A stretch of 53,157 nucleotides of DNA from Flavobacterium sp. (GTDB lineage: Bacteria > Bacteroidota > Bacteroidia > Flavobacteriales > Flavobacteriaceae): contig JAGOAF010000004.1 in the NCBI GenBank assembly GCA_017984035.1, positions 1 through 53,157 of the forward strand. Reading direction: 5' to 3'. A model generated the notes under the pieces. It saw only the letters and a list, made by a program, of their open reading frames with translations. It had not been told where the DNA came from and did no database searches. Position 1 is the first letter of the stretch. Each line of letters opens with the position of its first letter. Positions 37,246-46,022 of this stretch are shown here, one piece after another. Position numbers and translations under genes: made by a program.

Positions 37246-37274
37246 TTGAAAACGGAAAATAATGTATATATTTG
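37246..37274 (+). promoter_or_regulatory. promoter of the Zn-ribbon gene
   Basis: TTG (37246-37248), 18 bases, TATATTTG (37267-37274): full consensus with a leader of about 55-60 bases before ATG 37338. The leader is AT-rich and contains a C-rich patch. Confidence 0.65.
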
Positions 37275-37337
37275 ATAGATTTTAAATATATTTATTGCTC
37301 ATTAACCCCTATTTTAAGTTAAAAACCCCCAAATCTT

Positions 37338-37688
37338 ATGAATAAAAGCTGTTTAGAATGCGGTGATAAAATTATTGGCCGTGAAGACAAAAAGTTTTGC
37401 AGCGATGGCTGTCGCAATGCATACAATAACAAGATTAACAAAGACAGCAACAATTTTATGCGCAACATCAACAACAAATTGCGAAAAAATTACCGCATTT
37501 TGTGTGAATTGAATACCGAAGGAAAGTCTAAAACTACCCGATCTAAATTAGTAAGTAAAGGATTTGACTTTGAGTATTTTACAAATATATTACAGACTAA
37601 AGCAGGCAATACCTATTGTTTTTTATACGATCAAGGGTATATGGTTCTTGAAAATGATTATTACATGCTTGTTAAAAAAGATATTTAA
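37338..37688 (+). CDS. small zinc-ribbon protein of unknown function
   Basis: The 116-residue protein opens with a four-cysteine zinc ribbon (CLECGDKI, then KFCSDGCRNAY, C-x2-C and C-x3-C). A basic helical stretch follows (NNKLRKNYRILCELN). The C-terminal half includes SKGFDFEYFTNILQTKAGN and ends in hydrophobic YCFLYDQGYMVLENDYYML. I recognise it only as a conserved flavobacterial hypothetical protein. The zinc ribbon plus basic helix suggests nucleic-acid or protein binding. The promoter and tandem repeat upstream suggest regulated expression. It is 26 bases before the M28 peptidase gene. Confidence 0.75.
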   Translation: MNKSCLECGDKIIGREDKKFCSDGCRNAYNNKINKDSNNFMRNINNKLRKNYRILCELNTEGKSKTTRSKLVSKGFDFEYFTNILQTKAGNTYCFLYDQGYMVLENDYYMLVKKDI

Positions 37689-37714
37689 CTCAAAATTCAA
37701 ATCGGCCCTAACTC

Positions 37715-40123
37715 ATGAAAAAAAAATATGCCTCTCTATACAGCACGCTTTTCCTATTAGCTATTCTTGCGCTAACTTTTTTTACCATGATGCCACAATG
37801 GACATCGGAAGACGAGAGTTTGCTTGCCGAATTTTCAACAGCAAGAGCGTTCAAACAAGTTCGTGCAATATCGCGTCAACCGCATTATGTGGGATCTAAA
37901 AATCATGAAGAAGTTGCCAATTATTTGTTGAATGAATTGCAGAAAATGGGATTGGAAACTTCTATACAAGAGGGATATACCTTGAGTGATTGGGGCAACT
38001 TAGTAAAATCTAAAAATCTTTTAGCAAGAATAAAAGGCACAAATAGCTCTAAAGCCTTATTGCTTTTATCGCACTACGATAGCGCACCACATTCCTATTC
38101 CTTAGGTGCAAGTGATGCCGGTTCAGGAGTTGCTACAATTTTAGAAAGTGTTCGTGCCTTTTTACATACTAAAAAATCCCACAAAAATGATATTATCATT
38201 CTCTTTACTGATGCCGAAGAATTAGGTTTGAATGGCGCCGCACTTTTTGTAACCCAGCACCAATGGGCCAAAGAAGTGGGTGTAGTTTTGAACTTTGAAG
38301 CACGAGGTTCTTCTGGACCAAGTTATATGTTGATGGAAACCAATGGTGGAAATGCAGGATTAGTTCACGAATTTGCTGCCGCCAAAGTCCCACTCCCGGC
38401 CTCCAACTCCTTAATGTATAGTATTTATAAGATGTTGCCCAATGATACTGACTTGACTGTTTTTAGAGAACAAGGCAATATCCAAGGATATAATTTTGCA
38501 TTCATCGACGACCACTACAATTACCACACTGCACAAGATGACAGCAAACACCTCAACAAAAACACCTTAGAGCATCAAGGTACCTATTTAATGCCGTTAT
38601 TACAGTATTTTGCGAATGCCAATTTTGACGCTACGGTTTCCAAAGAAGATTACGCTTATTTTACCCTACCGTTTACATTTATCAGTTATCCATTTAGTTG
38701 GATTCTACCAATGGTTATAATTTCATTAGTGCTCTTTGTACTCTTAGTTTTTATTGGAATTGGGAAACGTATTGTATCGTTTAAAGAAATTGGAAAAGGA
38801 TTTATTCCCTTTTTGGGCGCCACAATCACAGTGGGATTATTGACTTATTATGGTTGGAAATTCTTGCTTCATTCCTATCCTCAATACAATGATTTACTGA
38901 ATGGATTTACCTACAATGGTCATTGGTATATTGCTGGATTTGTAAGCTTGACAATAGCTATTTGTTTTGTTTTTTATCATTTTTTCTCCGAAAAGAAAAT
39001 CACGATGAATCACTATGTTGCGCCACTTTTCCTTTGGTTAGTGATCAATTGTGGGTTGGCCATAGGTCTAAAAGGAGCTGGATTTTTAATCATTCCCGTG
39101 TTTTTTGGATTGATTGCATTTGGGTTTTTTATTTTAACACAAAAATCAAATACTATACTCAATATCATTTGTAGTATTCCGGCGCTATTAATTATTGCTC
39201 CATTTATACAAATGTTTCCTATCGGACTTGGACTTAAAGTACTTTTTGGAAGTGCCATTTTAACCGTCTTAACCTTTGGATTACTTTTGCCTGTTTTTGG
39301 GGCTTACACCAAAAAAGGCCTGTGGTCATTATTGTTTTTTGTGCTTGCCTGTATCTTTTTTGCGAAAGCACACATTCAATCCGGTTATGAATTCGGCAAA
39401 GCCAAATCCAACAGCTTGCTGTACATTTATAATGCCGATACTCAAAAAGCCAATTGGGTCACCTATGATACCAATTTAGATACTTGGACCAAAAGCTATT
39501 TGGGCAACCAACCTAGATCAGCTGATTTTATGAAAGACATACCGTTGTTTAGCAAATACAATTCGGGGTTTACTTATGCTGCCGAAGCACCTAAAAAAGA
39601 ATTAGAAGGACCCACTATTGAATTTATAAAAGATCAAATCAATGGCGACAAACGGGAATTAAAAATCAGAATTACTCCAAATCGAAATGTGAATCGCTAT
39701 GATGTTTTTGCTTCCGAGGAAATGATTCTGTACAATTTTAAAGCAAATGAGGTACAGGCTATTGGACAAAAAGGAGAAAAATACAATCGAAAAAGGGGTA
39801 AAAAAATCTTGAGTTATTATGTCGTAGGGAACGAACCGCTCGAAATGGAATTCAGCATCGATACACTTGTGCCTTTTGATATGGAATTAGTAGAAAGTTC
39901 CTTTGACTTGATGCGAAATCCATTATTCCAAATGATCAAAAGACAAAATTGGATGATGCCAACGCCATTTGTGTTAAACGATGCAGTGGTGATTCAGAAA
40001 AAAATCATTCCAAAACCCGTAGTAAAAAAAATTGTGGAAAAAGTAGTTGAAATCACTCCTGTTCAAGATAGTATTACAGAACCAAAACCTGAAATTGTAA
40101 CGGAAACACCTAACGTTCCCTAA
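37715..40123 (+). CDS. M28-family membrane-bound peptidase
   Basis: The 802 residues start with a membrane helix. An M28 zinc-aminopeptidase domain (about 40-310) has the co-catalytic ligands in LLLSHYDS, GASDAGSG, FTDAEELGLNG, LNFEARGSSG and YNYHTAQDD. About eight to nine hydrophobic helices follow (about 325-560), then a soluble C-terminal domain with a KPVVKKIVEKVVEI tail. This plan resembles eukaryotic ERMP1/Fxna and fungal Pff1-type peptidases. The catalytic domain is probably outside the cytoplasm. The substrate is unknown. It leads into the Rossmann and EamA genes with 9- and 1-base gaps. Confidence 0.9.
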   Translation: MKKKYASLYSTLFLLAILALTFFTMMPQWTSEDESLLAEFSTARAFKQVRAISRQPHYVGSKNHEEVANYLLNELQKMGLETSIQEGYTLSDWGNLVKSKNLLARIKGTNSSKALLLLSHYDSAPHSYSLGASDAGSGVATILESVRAFLHTKKSHKNDIIILFTDAEELGLNGAALFVTQHQWAKEVGVVLNFEARGSSGPSYMLMETNGGNAGLVHEFAAAKVPLPASNSLMYSIYKMLPNDTDLTVFREQGNIQGYNFAFIDDHYNYHTAQDDSKHLNKNTLEHQGTYLMPLLQYFANANFDATVSKEDYAYFTLPFTFISYPFSWILPMVIISLVLFVLLVFIGIGKRIVSFKEIGKGFIPFLGATITVGLLTYYGWKFLLHSYPQYNDLLNGFTYNGHWYIAGFVSLTIAICFVFYHFFSEKKITMNHYVAPLFLWLVINCGLAIGLKGAGFLIIPVFFGLIAFGFFILTQKSNTILNIICSIPALLIIAPFIQMFPIGLGLKVLFGSAILTVLTFGLLLPVFGAYTKKGLWSLLFFVLACIFFAKAHIQSGYEFGKAKSNSLLYIYNADTQKANWVTYDTNLDTWTKSYLGNQPRSADFMKDIPLFSKYNSGFTYAAEAPKKELEGPTIEFIKDQINGDKRELKIRITPNRNVNRYDVFASEEMILYNFKANEVQAIGQKGEKYNRKRGKKILSYYVVGNEPLEMEFSIDTLVPFDMELVESSFDLMRNPLFQMIKRQNWMMPTPFVLNDAVVIQKKIIPKPVVKKIVEKVVEITPVQDSITEPKPEIVTETPNVP

Positions 40124-40132
40124 ACTACAACT

Positions 40133-40936
40133 ATGACACAAATTAGTATTTTAGGTTGTGGTTGGCTGGGTTTGCCTTTGGCAAAATCCTTAATTCAAAA
40201 TGGATTTTCGATCAAAGGTTCTACTACCTCTTTGGAAAAAATATCTCAATTAGAATCGGATGGTATTACTCCATTTTTAGTGCGATTAGAGGAACATCAA
40301 ATCAGCGCATCTGTTGCTGATTTTTTAGCGGATAGCCAAATCTTAATCATCAACATCCCACCCAAATTAAGAGGAGGTTCTACCGAAAATTTTGTTTCTA
40401 AAATCGAAATTTTACTTCCTTTTATTGAAAATTCAACTGTTGAAAAAGTACTTTTTGTGAGTTCAACTTCGGTTTATGGTGAAGACAATGAATTTGTTAC
40501 TGAAACAACCGTATTGAATCCAGATACAGAAGGCGGTCGCCAACTGGCAATTGTAGAAAATATATTGCAAAAAAATAGTCATTTCGAAACCACTATGCTT
40601 CGTTTTGGAGGTTTAATTGGCGAAGATCGAAATCCAGTTCGGTTTTTATCCGGCCGAGAGAACATTGAAAATCCAGACGCAACCATCAACTTGATTCATC
40701 AAGACGATTGTATTGGCATTATTAAAAAAATTATTTCCTTAAATTCTTGGAACGAAACTTATAATGCGGTTGCCCCTTTCCATCCAACAAGACAAGAATA
40801 TTATACTCAAAAAGCTGCCCATTTGAATTTGGCTTTGCCTAAATTTGCTGCTTCCAATACAATTGTTGGGAAAACTATTTTGAGTGACAAACTATTGAAC
40901 TCATTGCAGTATTCCTTTATTAAACCAAAATTATAA
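40133..40936 (+). CDS. NAD(P)-dependent Rossmann oxidoreductase (YeeZ-like)
   Basis: The 267-residue protein has the N-terminal ISILGCGWLGLPLAKSLI nucleotide-binding motif and an extended-SDR-like core, LFVSSTSVYGE and TMLRFGGLIGEDRNP. The resemblance is to the YeeZ/epimerase-like group, whose substrates are unknown. The catalytic YxxxK is not obvious, so activity may be lost or unusual. It sits between the M28 peptidase and the EamA transporter in a tight run. Confidence 0.85.
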   Translation: MTQISILGCGWLGLPLAKSLIQNGFSIKGSTTSLEKISQLESDGITPFLVRLEEHQISASVADFLADSQILIINIPPKLRGGSTENFVSKIEILLPFIENSTVEKVLFVSSTSVYGEDNEFVTETTVLNPDTEGGRQLAIVENILQKNSHFETTMLRFGGLIGEDRNPVRFLSGRENIENPDATINLIHQDDCIGIIKKIISLNSWNETYNAVAPFHPTRQEYYTQKAAHLNLALPKFAASNTIVGKTILSDKLLNSLQYSFIKPKL

Positions 40937-40937
40937 C

Positions 40938-41855
40938 GTGAGAACCCGAATTAAAAATGCCTTTTCAGCTCAAATAAACGCTATTGGTTTACCGATTTTG
41001 GCATTGTGTTGGGTGAGTTTTTTTTGGGGAACCACCTGGATTGCCTCCAAAGAAGGAGTGAAACACATGCCTGCTTTACAACTCGCTGCGATCCGACAAT
41101 TTATTGGGGGAATCATTTATATCAGCTACTTTTTGTGGAAAAAAACCCCTTGGCCGAAAGGCAAACAATGGAAATTTATCTTGATTTTGAGCGTGCTTAA
41201 TTTTGTTTTGAGTAATGGTCTTAGCACTTGGGGCGTTAAATTCATCAGTAGTGGTTTAGGTGCAATTATTGGCGCTTTAGTCCCGTTATGGGTGTTGATT
41301 ATTAGTTTTTTCAGAGGAGAGCGGGTGTCAAAAGTGGCTATTTTGGGATTAATAATAGGATTCTCCGGAATTTGTGTGGTTTTTTACGATCATTTAAGTG
41401 ATTTTTTTATTGCTGATTTTCGTTTTGGAATCTTTCTTTCTATTGCTGCTACGTTAACTTGGGCATTTGGAACCTTGTACACTAAAAAGAAAGCTGCGAG
41501 TTTTAATCCGTATTTTGGATTGGGATTGCAGATGTTTATTTCGAGTATTTTACTTTTTGCCTTTACAGGAGCTACAGGAACCTCCATAAGTTTAGCTGAA
41601 ATACCTGCTATCTCATGGTGGTCTATCGGTTATTTGGTTTTATTTGGTTCCGTTTTTACGTTTATAGCTTTCATTTATGCCTTGCAACGTTTGCCTTCTG
41701 AAATCAGTAGTATTTATGCGTATGTCAATCCTATTGTAGCGGTGTTATTGGGCACTGTGATTTTTAATGAGCCACTTACCATTCCTATTGTAATGGGCGG
41801 AAGCATCACTTTAATTGGTTTGTACTTAGTCAACAAATCGATGAGGAAAAATTAA
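40938..41855 (+). CDS. EamA/DMT-family transporter
   Basis: The 305-residue membrane protein has ten predicted helices in two EamA repeats. Typical pieces are SFFWGTTWIASKEGV in helix 1 and YAYVNPIVAVLLGTVIFNEPL near the end. The start is GTG, one base after the previous stop; no better ATG lies before helix 1. The family exports amino acids, metabolites or drugs, and the substrate is unknown. Tight coupling to the Rossmann gene suggests a shared transcript. Confidence 0.88.
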   Translation: MRTRIKNAFSAQINAIGLPILALCWVSFFWGTTWIASKEGVKHMPALQLAAIRQFIGGIIYISYFLWKKTPWPKGKQWKFILILSVLNFVLSNGLSTWGVKFISSGLGAIIGALVPLWVLIISFFRGERVSKVAILGLIIGFSGICVVFYDHLSDFFIADFRFGIFLSIAATLTWAFGTLYTKKKAASFNPYFGLGLQMFISSILLFAFTGATGTSISLAEIPAISWWSIGYLVLFGSVFTFIAFIYALQRLPSEISSIYAYVNPIVAVLLGTVIFNEPLTIPIVMGGSITLIGLYLVNKSMRKN

Positions 41856-41877
41856 CAATAGCCCAGTGTTTGGAATT

Positions 41878-42777
41878 ATGAATGAAGAGTATATCAAAAG
41901 AATCAATACCATATTGACTTACATTGACAACAATTTAAGTGCTGATTTGTCACTAGAATCCATTGCTCCGCTTGCATTTTATTCTCCATTTCACTTTCAC
42001 CGTCTTTTCAAGATGGTAACTAATGAAACTCTAAACGGCTATGTTAGTCGGAAAAAAATCGAAAAAGCGGCTTCGATACTGATGCATAAAAATAAAATTA
42101 CTATTTCCGAGTTAGTTTTACAATTTGGATTCAGTAGCAATTCGGCATTTACCAGAGCTTTTAAAAAATACTACGAAAAAAGCCCCAGCGATTTTAGAAA
42201 ATCCCATTTCAAATCAATTAGCAAGATTAGTAAAGCGAATAGCAAGAAAGGAAAAGAAAATTTGAGTTATGAAGAATACCTTTACACACTTACTAACTTG
42301 AAAGAATGGCTACCAATGAATGCTACAATAGAAATTAAAGAATTGCCTCAAACCAATTGGGCATTTATTACTCAAATTGGGGTGGAAGGATTAGATAGAT
42401 CTTATGGAAAATTGATGCAATGGGCAATCCCTAAAGGGCTGGTCAACGACAATCTAAAATTGGGGCGTATTTATCACGATAGTTTTAAATTTACTGAGCC
42501 CGACAAAGTAAGAATGAGTGTTTGTCTTTTATTATCAAATCCGGTTGAAACAGAGGGTGAAATTGGGTTGGTGTCAATTCCAAAAGGGAAACATATTGTA
42601 GGTCATTTTGAGATCCCTCCTCATGATTTTGGAAAGTCTTGGCAATCACTATTTGTTTGGATGAATGAAAAGGGATATAAAAAAGCAGACCAAAACCCAT
42701 TTGAAATTATGTACAACGATTTCAATGAGCATCCGGAGAAAAAATGCATTGTAGATTTCTGTATTCCAATTGAATAA
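41878..42777 (+). CDS. AraC-family regulator with GyrI-like effector domain
   Basis: The 299-residue protein starts MNEEYIKRINTILTYIDNN. An AraC-type double helix-turn-helix occupies residues 1-105 (LSLESIAPLAFYSPFHFHRLF, ISELVLQFGFSSNSAFTRAF). A GyrI-like small-molecule-binding domain covers about 150-299 (IEIKELPQTNWAFITQIG, KGKHIVGHFEIP). This is the Rob/SoxS-BmrR-like plan of multidrug-sensing activators. It follows the EamA transporter by 22 bases, so it may control that exporter. A GTG at 41866 would add four residues; ATG is preferred. Confidence 0.9.
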   Translation: MNEEYIKRINTILTYIDNNLSADLSLESIAPLAFYSPFHFHRLFKMVTNETLNGYVSRKKIEKAASILMHKNKITISELVLQFGFSSNSAFTRAFKKYYEKSPSDFRKSHFKSISKISKANSKKGKENLSYEEYLYTLTNLKEWLPMNATIEIKELPQTNWAFITQIGVEGLDRSYGKLMQWAIPKGLVNDNLKLGRIYHDSFKFTEPDKVRMSVCLLLSNPVETEGEIGLVSIPKGKHIVGHFEIPPHDFGKSWQSLFVWMNEKGYKKADQNPFEIMYNDFNEHPEKKCIVDFCIPIE

Positions 42778-42810
42778 AAAAAACCGTTTATAACTAAACG
42801 GTTTTTTTTA
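42776..42810. terminator. bidirectional terminator between AraC-type gene and M13 peptidase
   Basis: AAAACCGTTTA / TAAACGGTTTT with a 4-base loop and long A and T runs on both sides lies between converging genes. Confidence 0.9.
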
Positions 42811-42825
42811 TTTTCTCAGACAGTA

Positions 42826-44889
42826 TTACCAAATCTTAACTCGCTTTTCAGGAGCGATATACATTCCATCTGTAGGTTGTATGTTGAAGGCTTCATAAAA
42901 CGTATCTACATTTTGAAGTGGTACATAAGCACGATACATTCCTGGTGAATGTGGATCTGTTTTTACTTGACTTTTTAAGGCTTCGTCTCTCATTTTTGAA
43001 CGCCAAATTGTTGACCAAGAAATAAAGAAACGTTGTTCTGGTGTATAACCATCAATTAAGCCTGGATTTCCATTGGCTTTCAAATACAATTGTAATCCGT
43101 CATAGGCTGCATTTACTCCTCCAAGATCTCCAATGTTTTCTCCTAATGTAAATTTACCGTCTACAAAAGTTCCAGGCAAAGGTTGTAACGCACTGTATTG
43201 TGCAGCTAAAGCTCCTGTCAATGCGGTGAATTGTTTCAAATCATCTGCTGTCCACCAATCTACTAAATTACCATCAGCATTATATCTTGCTCCTGAATCG
43301 TCAAATCCATGTGAAATTTCGTGGCCAATTACTGCTCCAATTCCACCATAGTTAACTGCTTCGTCTGCTTGATAATTGTAAAATGGTGGTTGTAAAATTG
43401 CTGCTGGGAATACAATTTCGTTGTACGAAGGATTGTAATAGGCATTCACCGTTTGAGGTGACATACCCCATTTTTCTTTATCGACTGGTTTTTTTAACTC
43501 TGCAATATTTTCATTGTAAGACCATTTTGACAGATTTTTTACATTTTCAAAATAGCTTCCTCCTTGAGTAGGAGATTCAATAGTCAAAGCCGAATAATCC
43601 TTCCATTTGTCTGGATATCCTATTTTAACTCTAGATTTATTTAATTTGGCAATGGCACTTTTTTTAGTTTCTTGCGACATCCAGGCTAAATTATTTATTC
43701 TATTTTCAAAGGCTAAGAATACATTCTTGATCATTTTTTCAGCTTTTGCCTTTGCTTCAGCTGGGAATTTTTTCTCTACATATAATTTACCCAGAGCTTC
43801 GCCAATTGCACCGTTAATCACTTGAAGTGCTCGCTCTTGAAGCGGGCGCTGTTTGACAGCACCTGTTAAGGTTTTACCATAAAACTCCCAATTAGCCGTT
43901 TCCAATTGAGTAGACAGTTGACTCGCAGATTTGTTTAAAAGTGTCCAACGCATATATGCTTTCCATTCGTCCACTTTATTTTCTTTCAAAATCCCTTCTA
44001 AAGCGATTAAGTATTTGGGTTGAGAAACAATCAACGAATCGGTTTTTGGTAAGCCAATTTGTGATAAATAGCTATCCCAATTGATCGATGGGGTTAATTT
44101 TTGTAAATCGCCAACCGTCATTGGATTGTACGATTTTCTTCTATCTCTGCGTTCCACTCTATCGAATCGCGGTTTAGACATAGCGGTTTCAAATGCGAGA
44201 ATTTTATCTGCATTCGCTTTTGCTTCTTCAGGTTTTTCACCTATTAATTGTAGCATTTTAGTCAGGTGAAGAATGTATTTGGCGCGTTTCTCTTTAGAAT
44301 CAGCATCTTCAGATACATAATAATCTCTATCTGGCAATCCGACACTTCCTGGACCAACATTAATAACATTTCTATTACTGTTTTTAGCATCAACACCAAT
44401 TCCTACACCAAAAAAACCTGAACCGCCTTGTGGCGCCATTTGAATTAACAAAGCCTGTAAATCAGCAGTGTTTTTAACTGCATTGATTTTTGCTAAATAG
44501 GGTTTAAGCGGCACAATACCTTGTTTGTTTCGAGCAACAGTATCCATTATGGATAAGTACAAATTAATGGCTTTACCTTGATCTGTATTGGATTTATAAA
44601 TTGGGTTTTTTGTAGCTTCATTTAAAATTGCCAAAGCATCTGTATCGGTTTTTTGGCGCAATTCATCAAAACTTCCCCAACGTGTTTTGTCATTTGGTAT
44701 TTGAGTGTTATCTAACCAAGTTCCATTAACATACCTAAAGAAATCGTCTGTTGGTTTCACCTTTTTGTCCATGAAATTCACATTGATTCCTGGTTCTTTT
44801 TTAGCCGTATTGTCTTGAGCTTGAACAACTGATGTAGTAATTAAAGCCGGAATAACGAAAAGAACAGCATTCGAAATTATTTTCTTCAT
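42826..44889 (-). CDS. M13-family zinc endopeptidase (neprilysin-like)
   Basis: The 687 residues start with a signal peptide ending near VVQAQ. The M13 hallmarks follow: NAYYNPSYNEIVFPAAILQP, the zinc site GAVIGHEISHGFDDSG (HExxH) and GENIGDLGGVNAAYDG with the third ligand Glu. The C-terminal SPGMYRAYVPLQNVDTFYEAF and a final KIW-type end match PepO/neprilysin relatives. It is likely periplasmic or secreted and cleaves peptides. TAGATTTG (minus, 44920-44913) is a candidate -7 box. Confidence 0.96.
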   Translation of the reverse strand: MKKIISNAVLFVIPALITTSVVQAQDNTAKKEPGINVNFMDKKVKPTDDFFRYVNGTWLDNTQIPNDKTRWGSFDELRQKTDTDALAILNEATKNPIYKSNTDQGKAINLYLSIMDTVARNKQGIVPLKPYLAKINAVKNTADLQALLIQMAPQGGSGFFGVGIGVDAKNSNRNVINVGPGSVGLPDRDYYVSEDADSKEKRAKYILHLTKMLQLIGEKPEEAKANADKILAFETAMSKPRFDRVERRDRRKSYNPMTVGDLQKLTPSINWDSYLSQIGLPKTDSLIVSQPKYLIALEGILKENKVDEWKAYMRWTLLNKSASQLSTQLETANWEFYGKTLTGAVKQRPLQERALQVINGAIGEALGKLYVEKKFPAEAKAKAEKMIKNVFLAFENRINNLAWMSQETKKSAIAKLNKSRVKIGYPDKWKDYSALTIESPTQGGSYFENVKNLSKWSYNENIAELKKPVDKEKWGMSPQTVNAYYNPSYNEIVFPAAILQPPFYNYQADEAVNYGGIGAVIGHEISHGFDDSGARYNADGNLVDWWTADDLKQFTALTGALAAQYSALQPLPGTFVDGKFTLGENIGDLGGVNAAYDGLQLYLKANGNPGLIDGYTPEQRFFISWSTIWRSKMRDEALKSQVKTDPHSPGMYRAYVPLQNVDTFYEAFNIQPTDGMYIAPEKRVKIW

Positions 44890-44996
44890 TGTTTTTAATT
44901 TTAAGTGATGAACAAATCTATCGAATAATTTTTAAAGATTTGAATTGCAAGCTTTTTTTAATACCAATGTTATAGTAAATGCCTATATGATTTTCG

Positions 44997-45004
44997 TATT
45001 TTTG
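44997..45004 (+). promoter_or_regulatory. -7 box of the SCO gene
   Basis: TATTTTTG matches TAnnTTTG and lies 15 bases before ATG 45020. A well-spaced TTG is not visible. The box falls inside the upstream extension of the reading frame, which supports the later start. Confidence 0.45.
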
Positions 45005-45019
45005 CATCAAATTTTGAAA

Positions 45020-45685
45020 ATGAAAGCTTTTTTATACCACTATCGTTTCTTTTTTGGAGGGTTAATCGTCTTTTCAATTATTACGATTTCTTTATTTTAT
45101 TTGGCATTAAAACCTGCCAAAACTTTACCTATTTATAATCCTGCTGATGTAAATCCAGAATTAGTAGACAGTACGATTCAATATAAAAGTAAATACCATA
45201 CTATTGCTGATTTTTCTTTTGTGAACCAAAATGGAAAAACAATTACGCAAAAGGATTATGAAGGCAAAATTTATGTAGCCGATTTCTTTTTTACGACTTG
45301 CGGTTCCATTTGCCCAAAAATGACTACTAATTTAGAAGACGTTCAAAAAGCCATTCTCAATAATCCGAAAGTCCTATTGCTGTCGCATACCGTTTTTCCT
45401 GAAACAGATAGTGTTCCCGTTTTAAAACAATATGCCATCAAACACCATGTTAATGACCAAAAGTGGAACCTGGTTACAGGCGACAAAAAAGCCATTTATG
45501 CCATGGCGCGTAAATCGTATTTAGCAGTAAAATTGGGCAAACCCGAGGAACTTTATGACATGGTTCATACCGAAAATTTTGTATTGGTGGACCAAAAAAG
45601 ACGCGTGCGCGGTTTCTATGATGGAACAAATAAAGAAGACGTACAACGCCTAATAGAAGACATTGCTTTTTTATCCGAACAATAA
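45020..45685 (+). CDS. SCO family copper-binding/thioredoxin-like protein
   Basis: The 221-residue protein starts MKAFLYHYRFFFGGLIVF, with one N-terminal membrane anchor. The thioredoxin-fold domain contains the metal/redox motif TTCGSICPKM (CxxxC) and the distant His in YDMVHTENFVLVDQ. SCO proteins deliver copper to the CuA centre of cytochrome oxidase or act as thiol reductases outside the cytoplasm. No oxidase genes are adjacent. It sits 100 bases upstream of feoA, but the palindromic operator and separate promoter between them argue for independent units. Confidence 0.92.
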   Translation: MKAFLYHYRFFFGGLIVFSIITISLFYLALKPAKTLPIYNPADVNPELVDSTIQYKSKYHTIADFSFVNQNGKTITQKDYEGKIYVADFFFTTCGSICPKMTTNLEDVQKAILNNPKVLLLSHTVFPETDSVPVLKQYAIKHHVNDQKWNLVTGDKKAIYAMARKSYLAVKLGKPEELYDMVHTENFVLVDQKRRVRGFYDGTNKEDVQRLIEDIAFLSEQ

Positions 45686-45714
45686 AATAACCTTCCATTG
45701 ATTTTTTAGTATAA

Positions 45715-45732
45715 AAATGATATTTATCATTT
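45715..45732. promoter_or_regulatory. perfect palindrome, putative Fur-type operator of the feo operon
   Basis: AAATGATA-TT-TATCATTT has 8-bp arms around a 2-base centre. The ATGAT/ATCAT content resembles iron-regulator (Fur) boxes. It overlaps the -33 TTG of the feo promoter, so binding would block transcription. Confidence 0.6.
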
Positions 45733-45759
45733 GGTTTACTATTAAAATCTGTACTTTTG
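45731..45759 (+). promoter_or_regulatory. promoter of the feo operon
   Basis: TTG (45731-45733), 18 bases, TACTTTTG (45752-45759): full flavobacterial consensus, 26 bases before the feoA TTG start. Confidence 0.7.
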
Positions 45760-45785
45760 TAATCTTAATTCAATCTAAATAAGAC

Positions 45786-46022
45786 TTGCAAACGACACTC
45801 AATATTCTAAAAAAAGGCGAAAAAGCCATCATCAAAGACTTTGATGTGGATGCTGTTCCGTTGAAATTATTAGAGATGGGATGTTTGCCGGGCAATGTAG
45901 TTGAATTGCTTCAAATCGCTCCATTTGGCGATCCATTGTATCTGAATATTAATGGTTCACATGTTGCTATTCGAGTGGAAACCGCCAAAGAAATTGAAGT
46001 TGACTTAATCGAGAACAACTAA
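45786..46022 (+). CDS. feoA: FeoA family protein
   Basis: The 78-residue SH3-like protein has the FeoA pattern LKKGEKAIIKDF, KLLEMGCLPGNVVELLQIAPFG and GSHVAIRVETAKEIEV. It starts with TTG: the codon two positions upstream is a stop and the next in-frame ATG is at residue 31, inside the fold. FeoA is a small cytosolic partner of FeoB. The stop overlaps the feoB ATG by one base (TAATG), implying coupled translation. Confidence 0.93.
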   Translation: MQTTLNILKKGEKAIIKDFDVDAVPLKLLEMGCLPGNVVELLQIAPFGDPLYLNINGSHVAIRVETAKEIEVDLIENN

